Shown piece by piece: positions 1 to 8,933 of a stretch of DNA of 52,348 nt (position 1 is the stretch's first letter; each line of letters starts with the position of its first letter). The position numbers were made by a program, and so were the translations under genes. The notes under the pieces are model-generated. The model did no database searches. It was not told where the DNA came from and saw only the letters and a program-made list of their open reading frames with translations. Source of the DNA: an uncultured Aquimarina sp. (GTDB lineage: Bacteria; Bacteroidota; Bacteroidia; Flavobacteriales; Flavobacteriaceae); the NCBI GenBank assembly GCA_947495425.1, contig CANLYR010000031.1:1-52348 (forward strand). Direction: 5' to 3'.

Positions 1-50
1 AAAATATTCATACTATAATTTTAATCTAAAATAAGACTTTTTTATCAATT

Positions 51-212
51 ATGGATAATTACGGATATTCAAAAAATGTTTTAATAAAGTTCTATAAGCA
101 AGGAATTAAGTATAAATTCAATACTATCGAAACATTCGAAATGTCGAATATTAGTCAACACTTATTCCAAATGCACGAAGAATTTATTATTTTTGGTACC
201 AAATTATCTTAA
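51..212 (+). CDS. Small hypothetical protein, 53 aa
   Basis: An ATG-started open frame of 54 codons ends at TAA 210-212; an in-frame stop lies 21 bases upstream (27-29), so the frame is closed on both sides. The product is charged and aromatic, with no signal peptide, membrane segment or motif I recognise. It could be a real small protein or the surviving tail of a decayed gene, because the next 800 bases also look eroded. It ends just before the terminator hairpin of the minus-strand repeat element, so the two are convergent. Confidence 0.3.
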   Translation: MDNYGYSKNVLIKFYKQGIKYKFNTIETFEMSNISQHLFQMHEEFIIFGTKLS

Positions 213-227
213 CTATTAAATGGTTAT

Positions 228-545
228 TTTAAAATTCTCCTACACTTAGGTGTAGGAGAATCTAGGGAATTGCAAAAAATCAGCTAATTGCCGAAAAAAA
301 TAAGGAGGCATATGCTTCCTTTGATTCCATTTTTCTTCCTGGTACTAGTCCTACCCAACCAGGATAGAAAATGGATTTTCCCATAAATAGTTTTTAAGTT
401 TTAGAAACCTTTCAAATTATTTATACCGCAATATTAGAACATAGTAGTTTCATTTTTCGGGACTGTGCTAATGCAGTGTGTTAATTTTTTGTTAAATACC
501 AATTAACAATGTTTATTCTCTGGTGTTCTTAGAGTTCAAAAATTC
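228..545 (-). repeat. Dispersed structured repeat, copy 1
   Basis: This roughly 315-base stretch aligns with 10972-11285 in the same orientation. Shared landmarks read on plus are a terminator-like hairpin at 235-260, an identical 24-base block (gggaattgcaaaaaatcagc and the next 4 bases), a long imperfect hairpin at 327-374 with an identical 14-base loop, and a block at 480-540 matching the last codons of the HTH gene beside copy 2. Similarity fades near 545, so copy 1 keeps only the 3' end of that gene, with a stop in its frame. The copies are about 10.7 kb apart as direct repeats. Confidence 0.7.
231..384 (-). ncRNA. Candidate structured RNA, copy 1
   Basis: Two hairpins are visible. The distal one has 17-base arms 327-343 and 358-374: seven outer Watson-Crick pairs, a G-U, a two-base mismatch, then seven inner pairs, closing a 14-base loop (344-357, actagtcctaccca on plus). 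The second is an 11-bp perfect stem, 235-245 with 250-260, followed on the minus strand by TTTT, which suits a terminator and sets the strand. Relative to copy 2 the loop-closing pair is T-A instead of C-G, and a terminator pair is C-G instead of T-A, so base pairing is kept while sequence changes. Strand and RNA nature are inferred. Confidence 0.45.
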
Positions 546-1036
546 TTGTAAAGACTAAAGTTTAATATTTTAATTGTAAATATAGGAACGTTTTGAAAAT
601 ACGATTCTTCAAAATACTTAAAAAGGTTAATTATTTCTCCAGCACTAAAGCATTAAAAACTGAATTTTTAATAATAAGCTGCCCGTTAACAGAAAGAATG
701 GCCACACTAACAGAATAAAATTTACTTCAGAAATATATTCAACCATATTTACTCGATAATCCAGATCTACGCCCAGAATTCAATACAACAGAAACAAAGT
801 GAATGCTTCTGTTGCCTTATTTTATAGATATAGAACCGATGTCATCCAACGATTAGAAGTTATCAATGAAGAAGGAGTACTGCATATTTTTTTTGAAAAT
901 ATAAGCAAAAAACAGGACTTTTTTAATTTCGTCTACACTTATCAACTTTCTGTGTGCACATATAGAGTGAATAACTACCCTTACAAAATCGAATACGCGT
1001 TTGTGCTATTTTTATCTTCAATTTAATTGTGAATTA
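546..1036. other. Gene-poor stretch, possible gene remnant
   Basis: About 490 bases without a convincing gene. On the plus strand a short frame starts at ATG 696 but stops after six codons; the following codons still read like protein up to a second stop near 799. A separate GTG-started 75-codon frame follows (799-1026). The run of near-coding text in changing frames suggests an eroded gene, but no family is recognisable. Confidence 0.3.
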
Positions 1037-1885
1037 ATGAAATATCTTAAGCCATTCTTAATAGGTCTCATCATTTTAACTACTTTAATTGCATGCAAGC
1101 AAGCTGATCAGAAATCGATAGTAAAAGCAAAAATAACAAAATCAGCTATCGATGAGACCCACCCAAGTGCTATACTCGCTGCTGTAGAAAAGACCCACGG
1201 CGGATGGGATCATTTACGCCGTAAAAAAGATGTAGCATACCATTACGAATATACCGTGACAGAAGGGAAAGCAGACATTTCTACAGAACGCTACATATTT
1301 GATAATGAAATCTCATTTGGATACTATACCCGTCATGAAATAAATACTTTACCCACTGAAAAAGGTATTGTAACACATTTTTTTGATGGAGAAAACACTA
1401 CCATTACCCTCAATGAAAATAGTATTGAAAAAGAAAAATCTGTGGCCATAGCAGAATTTGTAAGGCGCGCCAACTACTTTTGGTTCGTAATGCCATATAA
1501 ACTCAATGACTCAGGTACCATATCTAAATATCTAGGAACTGAAGTACACAACGAGATTACATATTCTAAGGTAGAAGTTACTTATGATGCAGCTGCAACT
1601 GGAAAAGCCGAGAATGATATTTACATCCTTTATATCAACCCAGATACGCATACAATAGACCGATTTTATTTTTCGCTACCTTTCTTGGGGATCAATGCAC
1701 CTGTTATTCTAGCTGAGTATACTTATGAAATGGTTCAAGGGCAGAAACTCGCCACAAAACGAATCTACTTTTTGCCTGATTCAGAAGGTACATACGGTAA
1801 AGCGCCAAGCATAACACAAACACTGTCTCAGATTAAATTTAATAATGGATTTACTAAAGAGAATATTCTTTCAGTAACCAAATAA
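1037..1885 (+). CDS. DUF6503-like outer lipoprotein
   Basis: The 282-residue product begins with a lipoprotein signal: positive N-terminus, hydrophobic stretch and lipobox LIAC with Cys20, so it should be lipidated and held on the periplasmic or outer-membrane face. I start it at ATG 1037 because the frame's earlier ATG (1001) would put twelve residues before the signal. The mature part has the GGWDHLRRKKD stretch and a LolA-like run of beta strands (ERYIFDNE, THFFDGEN, KVEVTYD) typical of Bacteroidetes DUF6503 proteins, whose role is unknown. The family call is from memory of its pattern. A second lipoprotein gene follows 65 bases downstream on the same strand. Confidence 0.75.
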   Translation: MKYLKPFLIGLIILTTLIACKQADQKSIVKAKITKSAIDETHPSAILAAVEKTHGGWDHLRRKKDVAYHYEYTVTEGKADISTERYIFDNEISFGYYTRHEINTLPTEKGIVTHFFDGENTTITLNENSIEKEKSVAIAEFVRRANYFWFVMPYKLNDSGTISKYLGTEVHNEITYSKVEVTYDAAATGKAENDIYILYINPDTHTIDRFYFSLPFLGINAPVILAEYTYEMVQGQKLATKRIYFLPDSEGTYGKAPSITQTLSQIKFNNGFTKENILSVTK

Positions 1886-1950
1886 AATTCATCTTTAGAA
1901 ATATTGAATATACACTTCTTATAACCTGAATTATCAATATAATACATAAA

Positions 1951-2712
1951 ATGACATTTACAGAGGTTTTAAAATTTAAGAATGCAGTACTAGTGACAAT
2001 TACAATGACAATAGTTATAAGTTGTTCAACAACAAAAAAGTTGAAGGAGACCCCAATTGGCCTTATAAACAATGTTTCTTATCAGGATTCGTCATTTGAC
2101 AATTCAAATGCGTCAAACGGTTTTTTAGTCGCTCATAAGGGTAAGACCTATGCTATCACGGCAAAACATATTTTAATGATCGCTAAAACCGATGCCATGA
2201 GATTTGTTGACTTTGAAGGAGGTTTGAAACAGTGGAAAATGCACCCAAAGAACGATCGCACAACATACCTTATTACCGACAAGTTATTGAATACAAATAA
2301 AAAAGATTCCCTTACTTGGAACTACATGGATACCAATTGGGATACGTATGAAGATTGGTTAGTTTTCTCGGTCAAAGAAAACAAAACCAACCATACCCCA
2401 TTATCTTTTAGGAAGAAACCATTACAGAAAGGAGAACTTTTATACGCAGTCGGGTGGACGTATAAAGATACCGTCGGTTCACAACGTGTATATGAATACA
2501 CCTATGATACTACAGAAGGAAATTTTCATAACCTTATACAAATAAATGGTCCTAAAAGTATGGGCGGCTTAAGTGGAGCTCCCGTTGTAGATCATAAAGG
2601 AAGAATTGTAGGTTTGGTTTCATCTGGTGGAGAAGATGAAAACACAAAAAAAGTATGGCTTCAAGCTACTGATATAAAACATGCTTTTGAATTTATTTCA
2701 AACACAAAATAA
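1951..2712 (+). CDS. Trypsin-like serine protease lipoprotein
   Basis: The 253-residue protein has a lipoprotein signal ending in ISC (Cys25) and a chymotrypsin-fold peptidase domain. The triad is readable: His73 in AITAKH, Asp135 in YEDWLVFS and Ser208 in GGLSGAP, with the usual GxSG nucleophile surroundings. It therefore probably hydrolyses peptide bonds at the cell envelope. No PDZ domain follows, so it is not a DegP/HtrA protein; at this length it is a bare catalytic domain on a lipid anchor. The substrate is unknown. It lies between two other exported proteins on the same strand, but the gaps (65 and 147 bases) leave an operon uncertain. Confidence 0.8.
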   Translation: MTFTEVLKFKNAVLVTITMTIVISCSTTKKLKETPIGLINNVSYQDSSFDNSNASNGFLVAHKGKTYAITAKHILMIAKTDAMRFVDFEGGLKQWKMHPKNDRTTYLITDKLLNTNKKDSLTWNYMDTNWDTYEDWLVFSVKENKTNHTPLSFRKKPLQKGELLYAVGWTYKDTVGSQRVYEYTYDTTEGNFHNLIQINGPKSMGGLSGAPVVDHKGRIVGLVSSGGEDENTKKVWLQATDIKHAFEFISNTK

Positions 2713-2859
2713 GAGGCATCTAAAATGACATAAGCTTGTCTGAAACTTTAAAATGGTTTCCGGAGAACTTTTTAATCAATCCAATTTCAGCTAAAAAACT
2801 ATGGAGCGCACACTTGTATCCGTATAACCAATAACAAAAAATTAATAAAATTTAGAAAC

Positions 2860-3729
2860 ATGAAGAATTGTATTATACTATTATTAACGCTATGCTCTTT
2901 CGGGTTGGTGGCACAAACAGAATTCCCATCACTTAGTCCAAAGGGAAGCATTGTACAAAGCGTTGGCATTACAACAATTTCTGTAGCATATGAACGACCT
3001 ATAGCAAGGGGACGTAGCATTTTTGGAGAACTTGTCCCCTTTGAAAAACTATGGCGAACAGGAGCTGGTAACGGTACAAAAATCAAATTTGATGATGACG
3101 TACTCATAAACGAAAAAAAAATACCTACCGGACAGTATTCTTTGTTCACCATTCCTGGAAAAAAAGAATGGACAATCATTTTAAACAGTGATGAAGCTAT
3201 TTATGGATTAGAAGGATATGACGAAACTAAAGATGTTATTCGTTTTAAAACAAGAGTAAATAGAACCGACAGATATTATGAGTCATTTACAATTGATATT
3301 GATGTATTAGATACTAATGCTGAATTGAATATTTCTTGGGAAAGTACACGTGTCTCCTTCAGAATTATAACACAGACCAACAAGCGTCTCATGAAAATGG
3401 TAAATAATGAATTCTTTTCTGGCAAGACCAAAGATTCCGATCTACTTGCTATGGGTGCAGACTACTACTACTTCCTGGACATGGAATTGGAAACCGCACT
3501 AAAGCTTATTGATAAGGCGATAGATTTAAAAAAAGCATCATGGTATTATGACCTAAAAATCGATATTTTAACAAAAAAAAACCGATATAAAGATGCTATC
3601 GAAACGCTCAAAGCTGCAATGGATTATGTCAAAACTAATCCAGAAAATTGGTCTGAAAAACAACAGCGAAGAGTCTTAGAAGGGCAAAAAAGAAAGAGAA
3701 AAGACTTGTTGAGCAAAATTATTAATTAA
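2860..3729 (+). CDS. Secreted DUF2911 family protein
   Basis: A cleavable signal peptide ends at VAQTEF (about residue 20). Residues 25-150 carry the DUF2911 pattern seen across Bacteroidetes: LSPKGSIVQSVG, then YERPIARGRSIFGELVP, then WRTGAGNGTKIKFDDDV and PTGQYSLFTIPG. The C-terminal 130 residues are helical and TPR-like (ALKLIDKAIDLKK, YKDAIETLKAAMDY). The biochemical role of the family is not known. The length of 289 is normal for the TPR-containing subgroup. A terminator hairpin lies 75 bases downstream. Confidence 0.85.
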   Translation: MKNCIILLLTLCSFGLVAQTEFPSLSPKGSIVQSVGITTISVAYERPIARGRSIFGELVPFEKLWRTGAGNGTKIKFDDDVLINEKKIPTGQYSLFTIPGKKEWTIILNSDEAIYGLEGYDETKDVIRFKTRVNRTDRYYESFTIDIDVLDTNAELNISWESTRVSFRIITQTNKRLMKMVNNEFFSGKTKDSDLLAMGADYYYFLDMELETALKLIDKAIDLKKASWYYDLKIDILTKKNRYKDAIETLKAAMDYVKTNPENWSEKQQRRVLEGQKRKRKDLLSKIIN

Positions 3730-3803
3730 TAGATCTCCAATTCTTAAAGAACTTTCACACGCAATAAGAAGTCTAATTCTGCTTCTTGCATGAAATACAT
3801 TAA

Positions 3804-3840
3804 AAAAGACTCATAATAATTGTATTATATGAGTCTTTTA
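3804..3840 (+). terminator. Intrinsic terminator after the DUF2911 gene
   Basis: Perfect 11-bp stem, aaaagactcat (3804-3814) with atgagtctttt (3829-3839). The descending arm ends in the T-run. It ends the plus-strand unit but, being rich in A at the base, could also work weakly on the minus strand. Confidence 0.7.
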
Positions 3841-4299
3841 TCCCTTCCTATACAGTAAATAACTTCTGGGCAAGCCTAGAAAGATTCAAATCTTGCTGTG
3901 TCTGTCTAAGGCAGGATTATCGAGTACAGCATCATGTGACTATACTTAAATCATGATTATAGATAAATACTGCTACGCCATACTATTTTAATAACACACT
4001 TCGCGGCTTATTGCTGGGCTAGTATATACATAACTCATCTTTTTGTGGATTTTAGTGCCTTTGTGATTTTTTAAAACAATACACTTGCAGTTGATGCAAA
4101 TTTTGAGCTATTAAATGATTTATACCTACAACATTTAAAAACATAGTGTTTGATTTCGCTATATCAAAACCGGTTTTAAAATAGGCGTAGCTTTGCTCGT
4201 TAAATAAAAAGAAATACTGCATTGTTGCGATGGTATTATGAGCTGTCACATAACAAAACTGATATTCTGCAGTGACCTGGATAATAATTAAAAAACAAT
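3841..4299. other. Intergenic stretch without a supported gene
   Basis: About 460 bases between convergent units. A minus-strand open frame (4052-4327, 91 codons) begins with TTG inside the terminator of the receptor gene and has no ATG for its first third. Its translation has some protein-like character but no family, so I do not call it. Nothing else was seen. Confidence 0.4.
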
Positions 4300-4333
4300 C
4301 CCCCTTATGCTCTATAATTTTAAGCAAAGGGGG
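4300..4333 (-). terminator. Intrinsic terminator of the receptor gene
   Basis: On the minus strand, GGGGG AA (4333-4327) pairs with TTCCCCC at 4306-4300, extended by a GCA/TGC triplet with one bulged base, around a 13-base loop. It is followed on that strand by TGTTTTTT. It lies 37 bases past the receptor stop codon. Confidence 0.75.
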
Positions 4334-4370
4334 TTATTATTCAAGTGGCTAACTCAAAAATTTTATTTCA

Positions 4371-6737
4371 TTACAGGAGCTTATCAGCCTTTTCATTTTT
4401 ATCACGTTTTTTACGCTGTAGTCCTTTGCCTTTAGGACTACCAAAACGATAGGCCAAGCCCAAATACACAGCACGCGAATCTGTTCTAAACTCACCTTCT
4501 TGAATCACAGTTCTAAAAGTCTCAAAAGCAAAACGTTGAGTTCTAAAAATATCATTAAAATTGACACTCAGCGTTCCCTTTGATTTAGCAAAAGTATAGC
4601 GCGCACCAAGGTTCATAAAGAAATTGCCTTTTATATCGTACTGTAGGATGCTTTGCCTTCCGCTATAAAAAGTAAAAAGTTGAAAGGTTAGCTTTTTTGA
4701 TACTTTGAAACTGTTGTTTAGTTTGGCATTCATCAACGTATTGCTCACCTCTACATTTTCACCTTCAATAACACCTTTTTGGGTTCTAGAATACACATCA
4801 AAACTTCCGTTAAGGCTCCACCAGGTAGTAGGACGATAACTATAAGATAACTCGAACCCATATACATCATTACTATCAAAATTGTCATAATCAATTAGTA
4901 ACACAGTAGGATTGTCTTCATCAAAAAAACCTCTTCGGTTAATCTCATCATTGATCCTTCTATAAAAACCACCAAAAGTAAAATTACCTTTCTCTAGTTT
5001 TCTAGTATAATTAACCTCTACAGAATTGGTAAACTGGGGTACCAAACTGGGGTTACCGGTAATGATTACTTGTGGCGTGCTTAACTGCCGTATAGGATTG
5101 ATTTGATTTAAAGAAGGACGATCGATCCTGCGACTAAAACTTAGTTGATAGGCATTTTTACTTTCTTCGCTTGGGCTGTATTTTAAAAATCCAGATGGGT
5201 AAACGTTGAACAGTTTATCTGTAAAATTAAACGGAGCTTCAGAGACTTCGTTAAACTGTGTATCAACATTATAATCTTCTAATCGCAAACCTAAATTATA
5301 CTGCCATTTACCAAGATTTTGACTCAAAGTAGCATAAAAAGAATGTATATCGCGGTCATACCTAAAATCTGAATTATCAAAATCTAAACGATCTGTCGTG
5401 TATGAATTTGTGGTACGGCGCAACCGAGTTTCTAAACCCATTTCTAAAGTTGCATTATCAGAAAGCGGCTGTACATAATCTAGATTAATAGTTGTGTTCG
5501 TTCGGGTATCATCTATAAACTCATCATAATTAGCCAAAGGGGTATTCCCATTAAAGTCAAAATCATTTTGTGTATCGCTTTTCAACGTATTATAATCGGC
5601 TTCGAGCTCTATAAAATGGCCTTCTTCTGAAAAATTATGTTTAAAATCTATATTATAAGAAGCATTTGTATTGTTTCTATCGGTTACATCAAACTGACCA
5701 AAATTAGCCGACGCATCGTCTAGAAAAGTAATAGCACGTTGGGCATCTAGCGCAGCATCAACTATATTTTGATTGGTATATACCGAAAGTGTATTCTTAT
5801 CATTGATGTAGTAATCAATTCCAAATTTGAAAAGGTGTGAAGTGCGGTCGGCAATACTTATGATGTCTTGGCCCGTACGCTCCAAAGTTCTATTGATGAA
5901 TCCTCTGGTAATACCCTTTCCAAATCTGTTTCCGTAGCTGCCATAGATATTTATTTTTTTGTTTCTACGATTCAAACTCAAGGAGTTGTTATAACGAGCA
6001 CGTTCTCCATACGTAAAACCTGTATTTACAGAGCCGTTAAACCCAAGATTTGTATTCTTTTTTAATGTAATATTGACAATACCACTCATCCCCTCCGGAT
6101 TATATTTTGCCGAAGGATTCGTAATCAATTCTATAGTTTTTATAGCTGTTGAAGGAATTTGCTGCAAAAGCTCTCGCGAACTAATATTGGTAGGCTTACC
6201 ATCTAATAATACTCACACATTTTCATTTCCTCGCAAGGATAAATCACCATCTTGCGTAATACTCACCGATGGAATATTGCCCATAATATCACTTGCTGAG
6301 GCTCCTGCAGTAGTTAAGTCGCTACCAACATTTATGACCTTTCTATCAATTTTTTGTTCTATGGTAGAGCGCTCTGCCACGATTTCTACAGTTTCCAAAG
6401 CTTGTGCATCTTCTTCGACATATACAATACCTAAATTTAGTTTTTTGTTGTTTTTGTCGAGTATTATCGATTTTATAACTGTTTTGTAACCGATAAATTG
6501 AACTTCTACGTTATATTACCCAAAGGGTATTTTTGATACAGAAAAATCTCCAGAATCATCAGAAATTCCTCCCGTAGTAATCGTATTGTCTGATTTGATT
6601 ATGATATTAGCATATGGGATAGGATCTTGGGTGGCTTTATCCAGTACGCTTCCGTTAAGTTCGCCTTGCCCATAAGATGCTATTGATACAAGCAAACTAA
6701 GACAAGCAAGCACTAGTGTAGTACATTTAGTATTCAT
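4371..6737 (-). pseudogene. Outer-membrane beta-barrel receptor, two nonsense codons
   Basis: One 789-codon frame on the minus strand encodes a signal peptide (about 1-23, ending SYGQ), a carboxypeptidase-regulatory-like domain (about 26-95), a TonB plug-like domain (SDIMGNIPSVSITQDG) and an OMP_b-brl_3-type barrel to the C-terminus. Two in-frame stops interrupt it: TAA at 6518-6516 after the IPFG tetrapeptide, and TGA at 6215-6213 in RGNENV*VLLDGKP, where relatives usually have Arg (CGA or AGA to TGA). No frameshift is needed; all three segments are in register. Such receptors move ligands across the outer membrane or act in nutrient sensing. A downstream start could in theory yield only the barrel. 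It faces away from a LytTR kinase/regulator pair that may once have controlled it. Confidence 0.85.
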
Positions 6738-6929
6738 TGAATAAAAATTAAAGTTTTTAACGAATCTAAGTGTAGTATAGACGCGCTGGGCCTAGTGCAT
6801 CTAGAAAGATCCCGATGGGGCTCAAAAGACAAGTATGCAGCGACAAACACAGTTAACTACACTAAACCGATATTCGTCTTCGGTTACCGTGTATTGGGCA
6901 TCTGCAATGGCATTCGCGTATAAAAGAAG

Positions 6930-6937
6930 TATCTTTG
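6930..6937 (+). promoter_or_regulatory. Bacteroidetes -7 element, LytTR operon
   Basis: TATCTTTG fits the TAnnTTTG -7 consensus. The -33 site at the expected 19-base spacing (6907-6910, atgg) is weak. A start about seven bases later puts transcription just before ATG 6956, supporting that codon over the TTG at 6935, which falls inside the promoter. Confidence 0.5.
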
Positions 6938-6955
6938 GGTAAAACCAGAAGTACA

Positions 6956-8017
6956 ATGCTACAACAGATACAAGCATACTTAGATGCCTCAAAATTTAAA
7001 TACCTTATTTTTGGGATTATTATATTTGCTTTTTCGGCATCTACTTCTAGCTGGTATTACACAACCACGACAGAGCTGTTTATTACCTTTGGCATTCGAG
7101 TAGCACTACAAATTTTGCTAGCCTATCTTAGTATTGAAGTACTCATCAAAAAAATTCTTAGCCAAGGAAAAACGATTGCTTTTATCATTGCAATGACAAT
7201 CACATTACTCTTATTTTATATTATATGTAATCTTATTTTTATTCATTATTTAGAACCTACGTTTCCTGTAACTTATGTGAATTATGTGAAACGTTTTGAG
7301 GATGCTTCTTTCTTTGGAAGACTTACCAATTTGAGTGAGTTTATATCAAAATCGTTATACTTACTTTATCCTACCTTGCTATTGCTCGTTCTAAAATTAT
7401 ATTCAGAAAAACAACGATTACTGAAACTGAATGAGCAAAAGAAAACGGCTGAATTAATGGCCCTAAAAAACCAATTGAATCCGCACTTTCTATTTAATAC
7501 GTTAAATAATCTGTATGCATTAGCCATCAAAAAATCTGACGATACCCCCAAAGTGATTCAAAAATTATCAGAAATTTTAGACTATATTTTATATCGATGT
7601 AATGAAGAATTTGTTTCCCTTAATAAGGAAATAGAACTCATAGAGAATTATTTGTCACTAGAAAAAATAAGATATGCCGATAGGGTAAACATTTCGTTCA
7701 GCAAAAATATCACTGGGCAAGAAAAAATAGCTCCTTTACTATTACTGACTTTTGTAGAAAACGCTTTTAAACATGGTGTCGCTAATGAAATAAATCAAGC
7801 AAATATTGATATTACTATTTCTAAAAAAGGAGAGCACCTCGTTTTTAAAGTAGAAAATAGTAAGCCCTCTGTAACAAAAAATATAGATAAGAGAGAATCT
7901 ATAGGACTCAGCAATATTAAAAAACAATTAGAGCTGCTCTACCCCAAAGCCTATGAGCTAATTATTGAAAATACGGCCAGCTCATTTTCGGCAAACCTCA
8001 AATTAAATATTCTATGA
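6956..8017 (+). CDS. LytS-type sensor histidine kinase
   Basis: The 353-residue protein has four hydrophobic segments in its first 150 residues, a short coiled coil (SEKQRLLKLNEQKKTAEL), then the His_kinase domain: phospho-acceptor His177 in NPHFLFNTLNNLY and an ATP-binding half with FVENAFKHG and GLSNIKKQLELLY. It autophosphorylates and passes phosphate to the partner regulator, whose ATG overlaps its stop (ATGA). The 7TM-less N-terminus gives no ligand clue. The start ATG 6956 is preferred because the upstream TTG lies in the -7 element. It is divergent from the broken receptor gene, which is a plausible former target. Confidence 0.9.
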   Translation: MLQQIQAYLDASKFKYLIFGIIIFAFSASTSSWYYTTTTELFITFGIRVALQILLAYLSIEVLIKKILSQGKTIAFIIAMTITLLLFYIICNLIFIHYLEPTFPVTYVNYVKRFEDASFFGRLTNLSEFISKSLYLLYPTLLLLVLKLYSEKQRLLKLNEQKKTAELMALKNQLNPHFLFNTLNNLYALAIKKSDDTPKVIQKLSEILDYILYRCNEEFVSLNKEIELIENYLSLEKIRYADRVNISFSKNITGQEKIAPLLLLTFVENAFKHGVANEINQANIDITISKKGEHLVFKVENSKPSVTKNIDKRESIGLSNIKKQLELLYPKAYELIIENTASSFSANLKLNIL

Positions 8018-8724
8018 GTTACCAATGTCTTATTATCGATGATGAACCTCTGGCTAGAGAGTTGTTAGAAACATACTTGCAAAAACTACCCGATTTCAAA
8101 TTGATACGTTCTTGCTCCAGCGCCATTGAAGCGAGTTCTGTGTTGAATGCCAATAAGATAGATCTTTTGTTTTTAGATATTGAAATGCCAGTTTTAAAAG
8201 GCACAGATTTCTTTAAAAACCTGGCACACAAACCTGAAGTAATTTTTACTACCGCTTATCGCGATTATGCTGTAGATGGTTTTGAGCTCAACGCACTGGA
8301 TTATTTACTAAAACCGATTTTCTTTGAACGCTTTTTTCAGTCGACACAAAAATTTTTAAAACTGAAACAAAAAACTGAAACGACTAATACCAATGAAGCT
8401 AGTAGTGATCAAAATGGCTACCTTTTTGTGAATAAAGCAAAAAAACGGATTAAAGTTGTTTTTGACGATATTCTCTATGTAGAAAGTCTGAAGGATTATA
8501 TCAAAATTCATACAAGAGAGAAAGAGCCTTTAATGATTAAGGAAAGTATTTCGGTTTTTGAAAAACGAATTGATGACCGCTTTATTAGAATACACCGTTC
8601 TTACATTGTAAATAGTAAAAAAATTACTGCCTATACCAAAAATGACGTTGAAATAGATCGTACAGAAATCCCAATTGGCAATAATTACAAAGAGAATCTA
8701 CTTCCTTTTTTAAAATCGATCTAG
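8014..8724 (+). CDS. LytTR response regulator
   Basis: A 236-residue regulator with an N-terminal receiver domain (about 3-120; acidic pocket DDEP, phospho-acceptor Asp55 in LFLDIEMP, Lys in LLKPIFF) and a C-terminal LytTR DNA-binding domain (about 137-236; FVNKAKKRIKV, YVESLKDYIKIH, FIRIHRSYIVN). It shares a 4-base ATGA overlap with the kinase gene, so the two are translationally coupled. Phosphorylated LytTR proteins bind as dimers to direct repeats; no target site is identified here. Confidence 0.93.
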   Translation: MSYQCLIIDDEPLARELLETYLQKLPDFKLIRSCSSAIEASSVLNANKIDLLFLDIEMPVLKGTDFFKNLAHKPEVIFTTAYRDYAVDGFELNALDYLLKPIFFERFFQSTQKFLKLKQKTETTNTNEASSDQNGYLFVNKAKKRIKVVFDDILYVESLKDYIKIHTREKEPLMIKESISVFEKRIDDRFIRIHRSYIVNSKKITAYTKNDVEIDRTEIPIGNNYKENLLPFLKSI

Positions 8725-8871
8725 TCAAAAAAAATTAATCGCGATAATTTTTTTAATATACTAGTATACATTAAAAGAATAGACACAAACAACTCTATTC
8801 TCTTATAAACAGTCAAAACCCCAGTAAAAAAGAACGTATACTGTATGCGCACCCTTCTAGAAGTGTTTTCT

Positions 8872-8902
8872 TTTGTAAATCATGAAGTGCATTTTACATT
8901 AG
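8872..8902 (+). promoter_or_regulatory. Promoter of the 8934 gene
   Basis: TTTG (8872-8875), exactly 19 bases, then TACATTAG (8895-8902), one base off TAnnTTTG. Transcription would begin near 8909, downstream of the ATG at 8907, which makes the second ATG at 8934 the likely start. Confidence 0.55.
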
Positions 8903-8933
8903 CAGCATGAATTTAAAACATAAAATTTTTAGT

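Noticed and set aside
280..384. 34-codon minus-strand frame (MGKSIFYPGWVGLVPGRK...) inside repeat copy 1
   Set aside because: Copy 2 has a one-base length difference that breaks the frame, while the hairpin is conserved, so RNA structure explains the conservation better than a peptide.
799..1026. 75-codon plus-strand frame
   Set aside because: It starts with GTG, has no promoter or family resemblance, and overlaps the true start region of the DUF6503 lipoprotein. At best it is part of an eroded gene.
2799..3179. 126-codon minus-strand frame
   Set aside because: Shadow of the DUF2911 gene on the opposite strand, with composition typical of an antisense frame.
4052..4327. 91-codon minus-strand frame
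   Set aside because: Its only full-length start is a TTG inside the receptor's terminator hairpin; the first ATG comes a third of the way in, and no family is recognisable.
6935..6955. TTG start for the histidine kinase
   Set aside because: The codon lies within the TATCTTTG -7 element; ATG 6956 is better placed.
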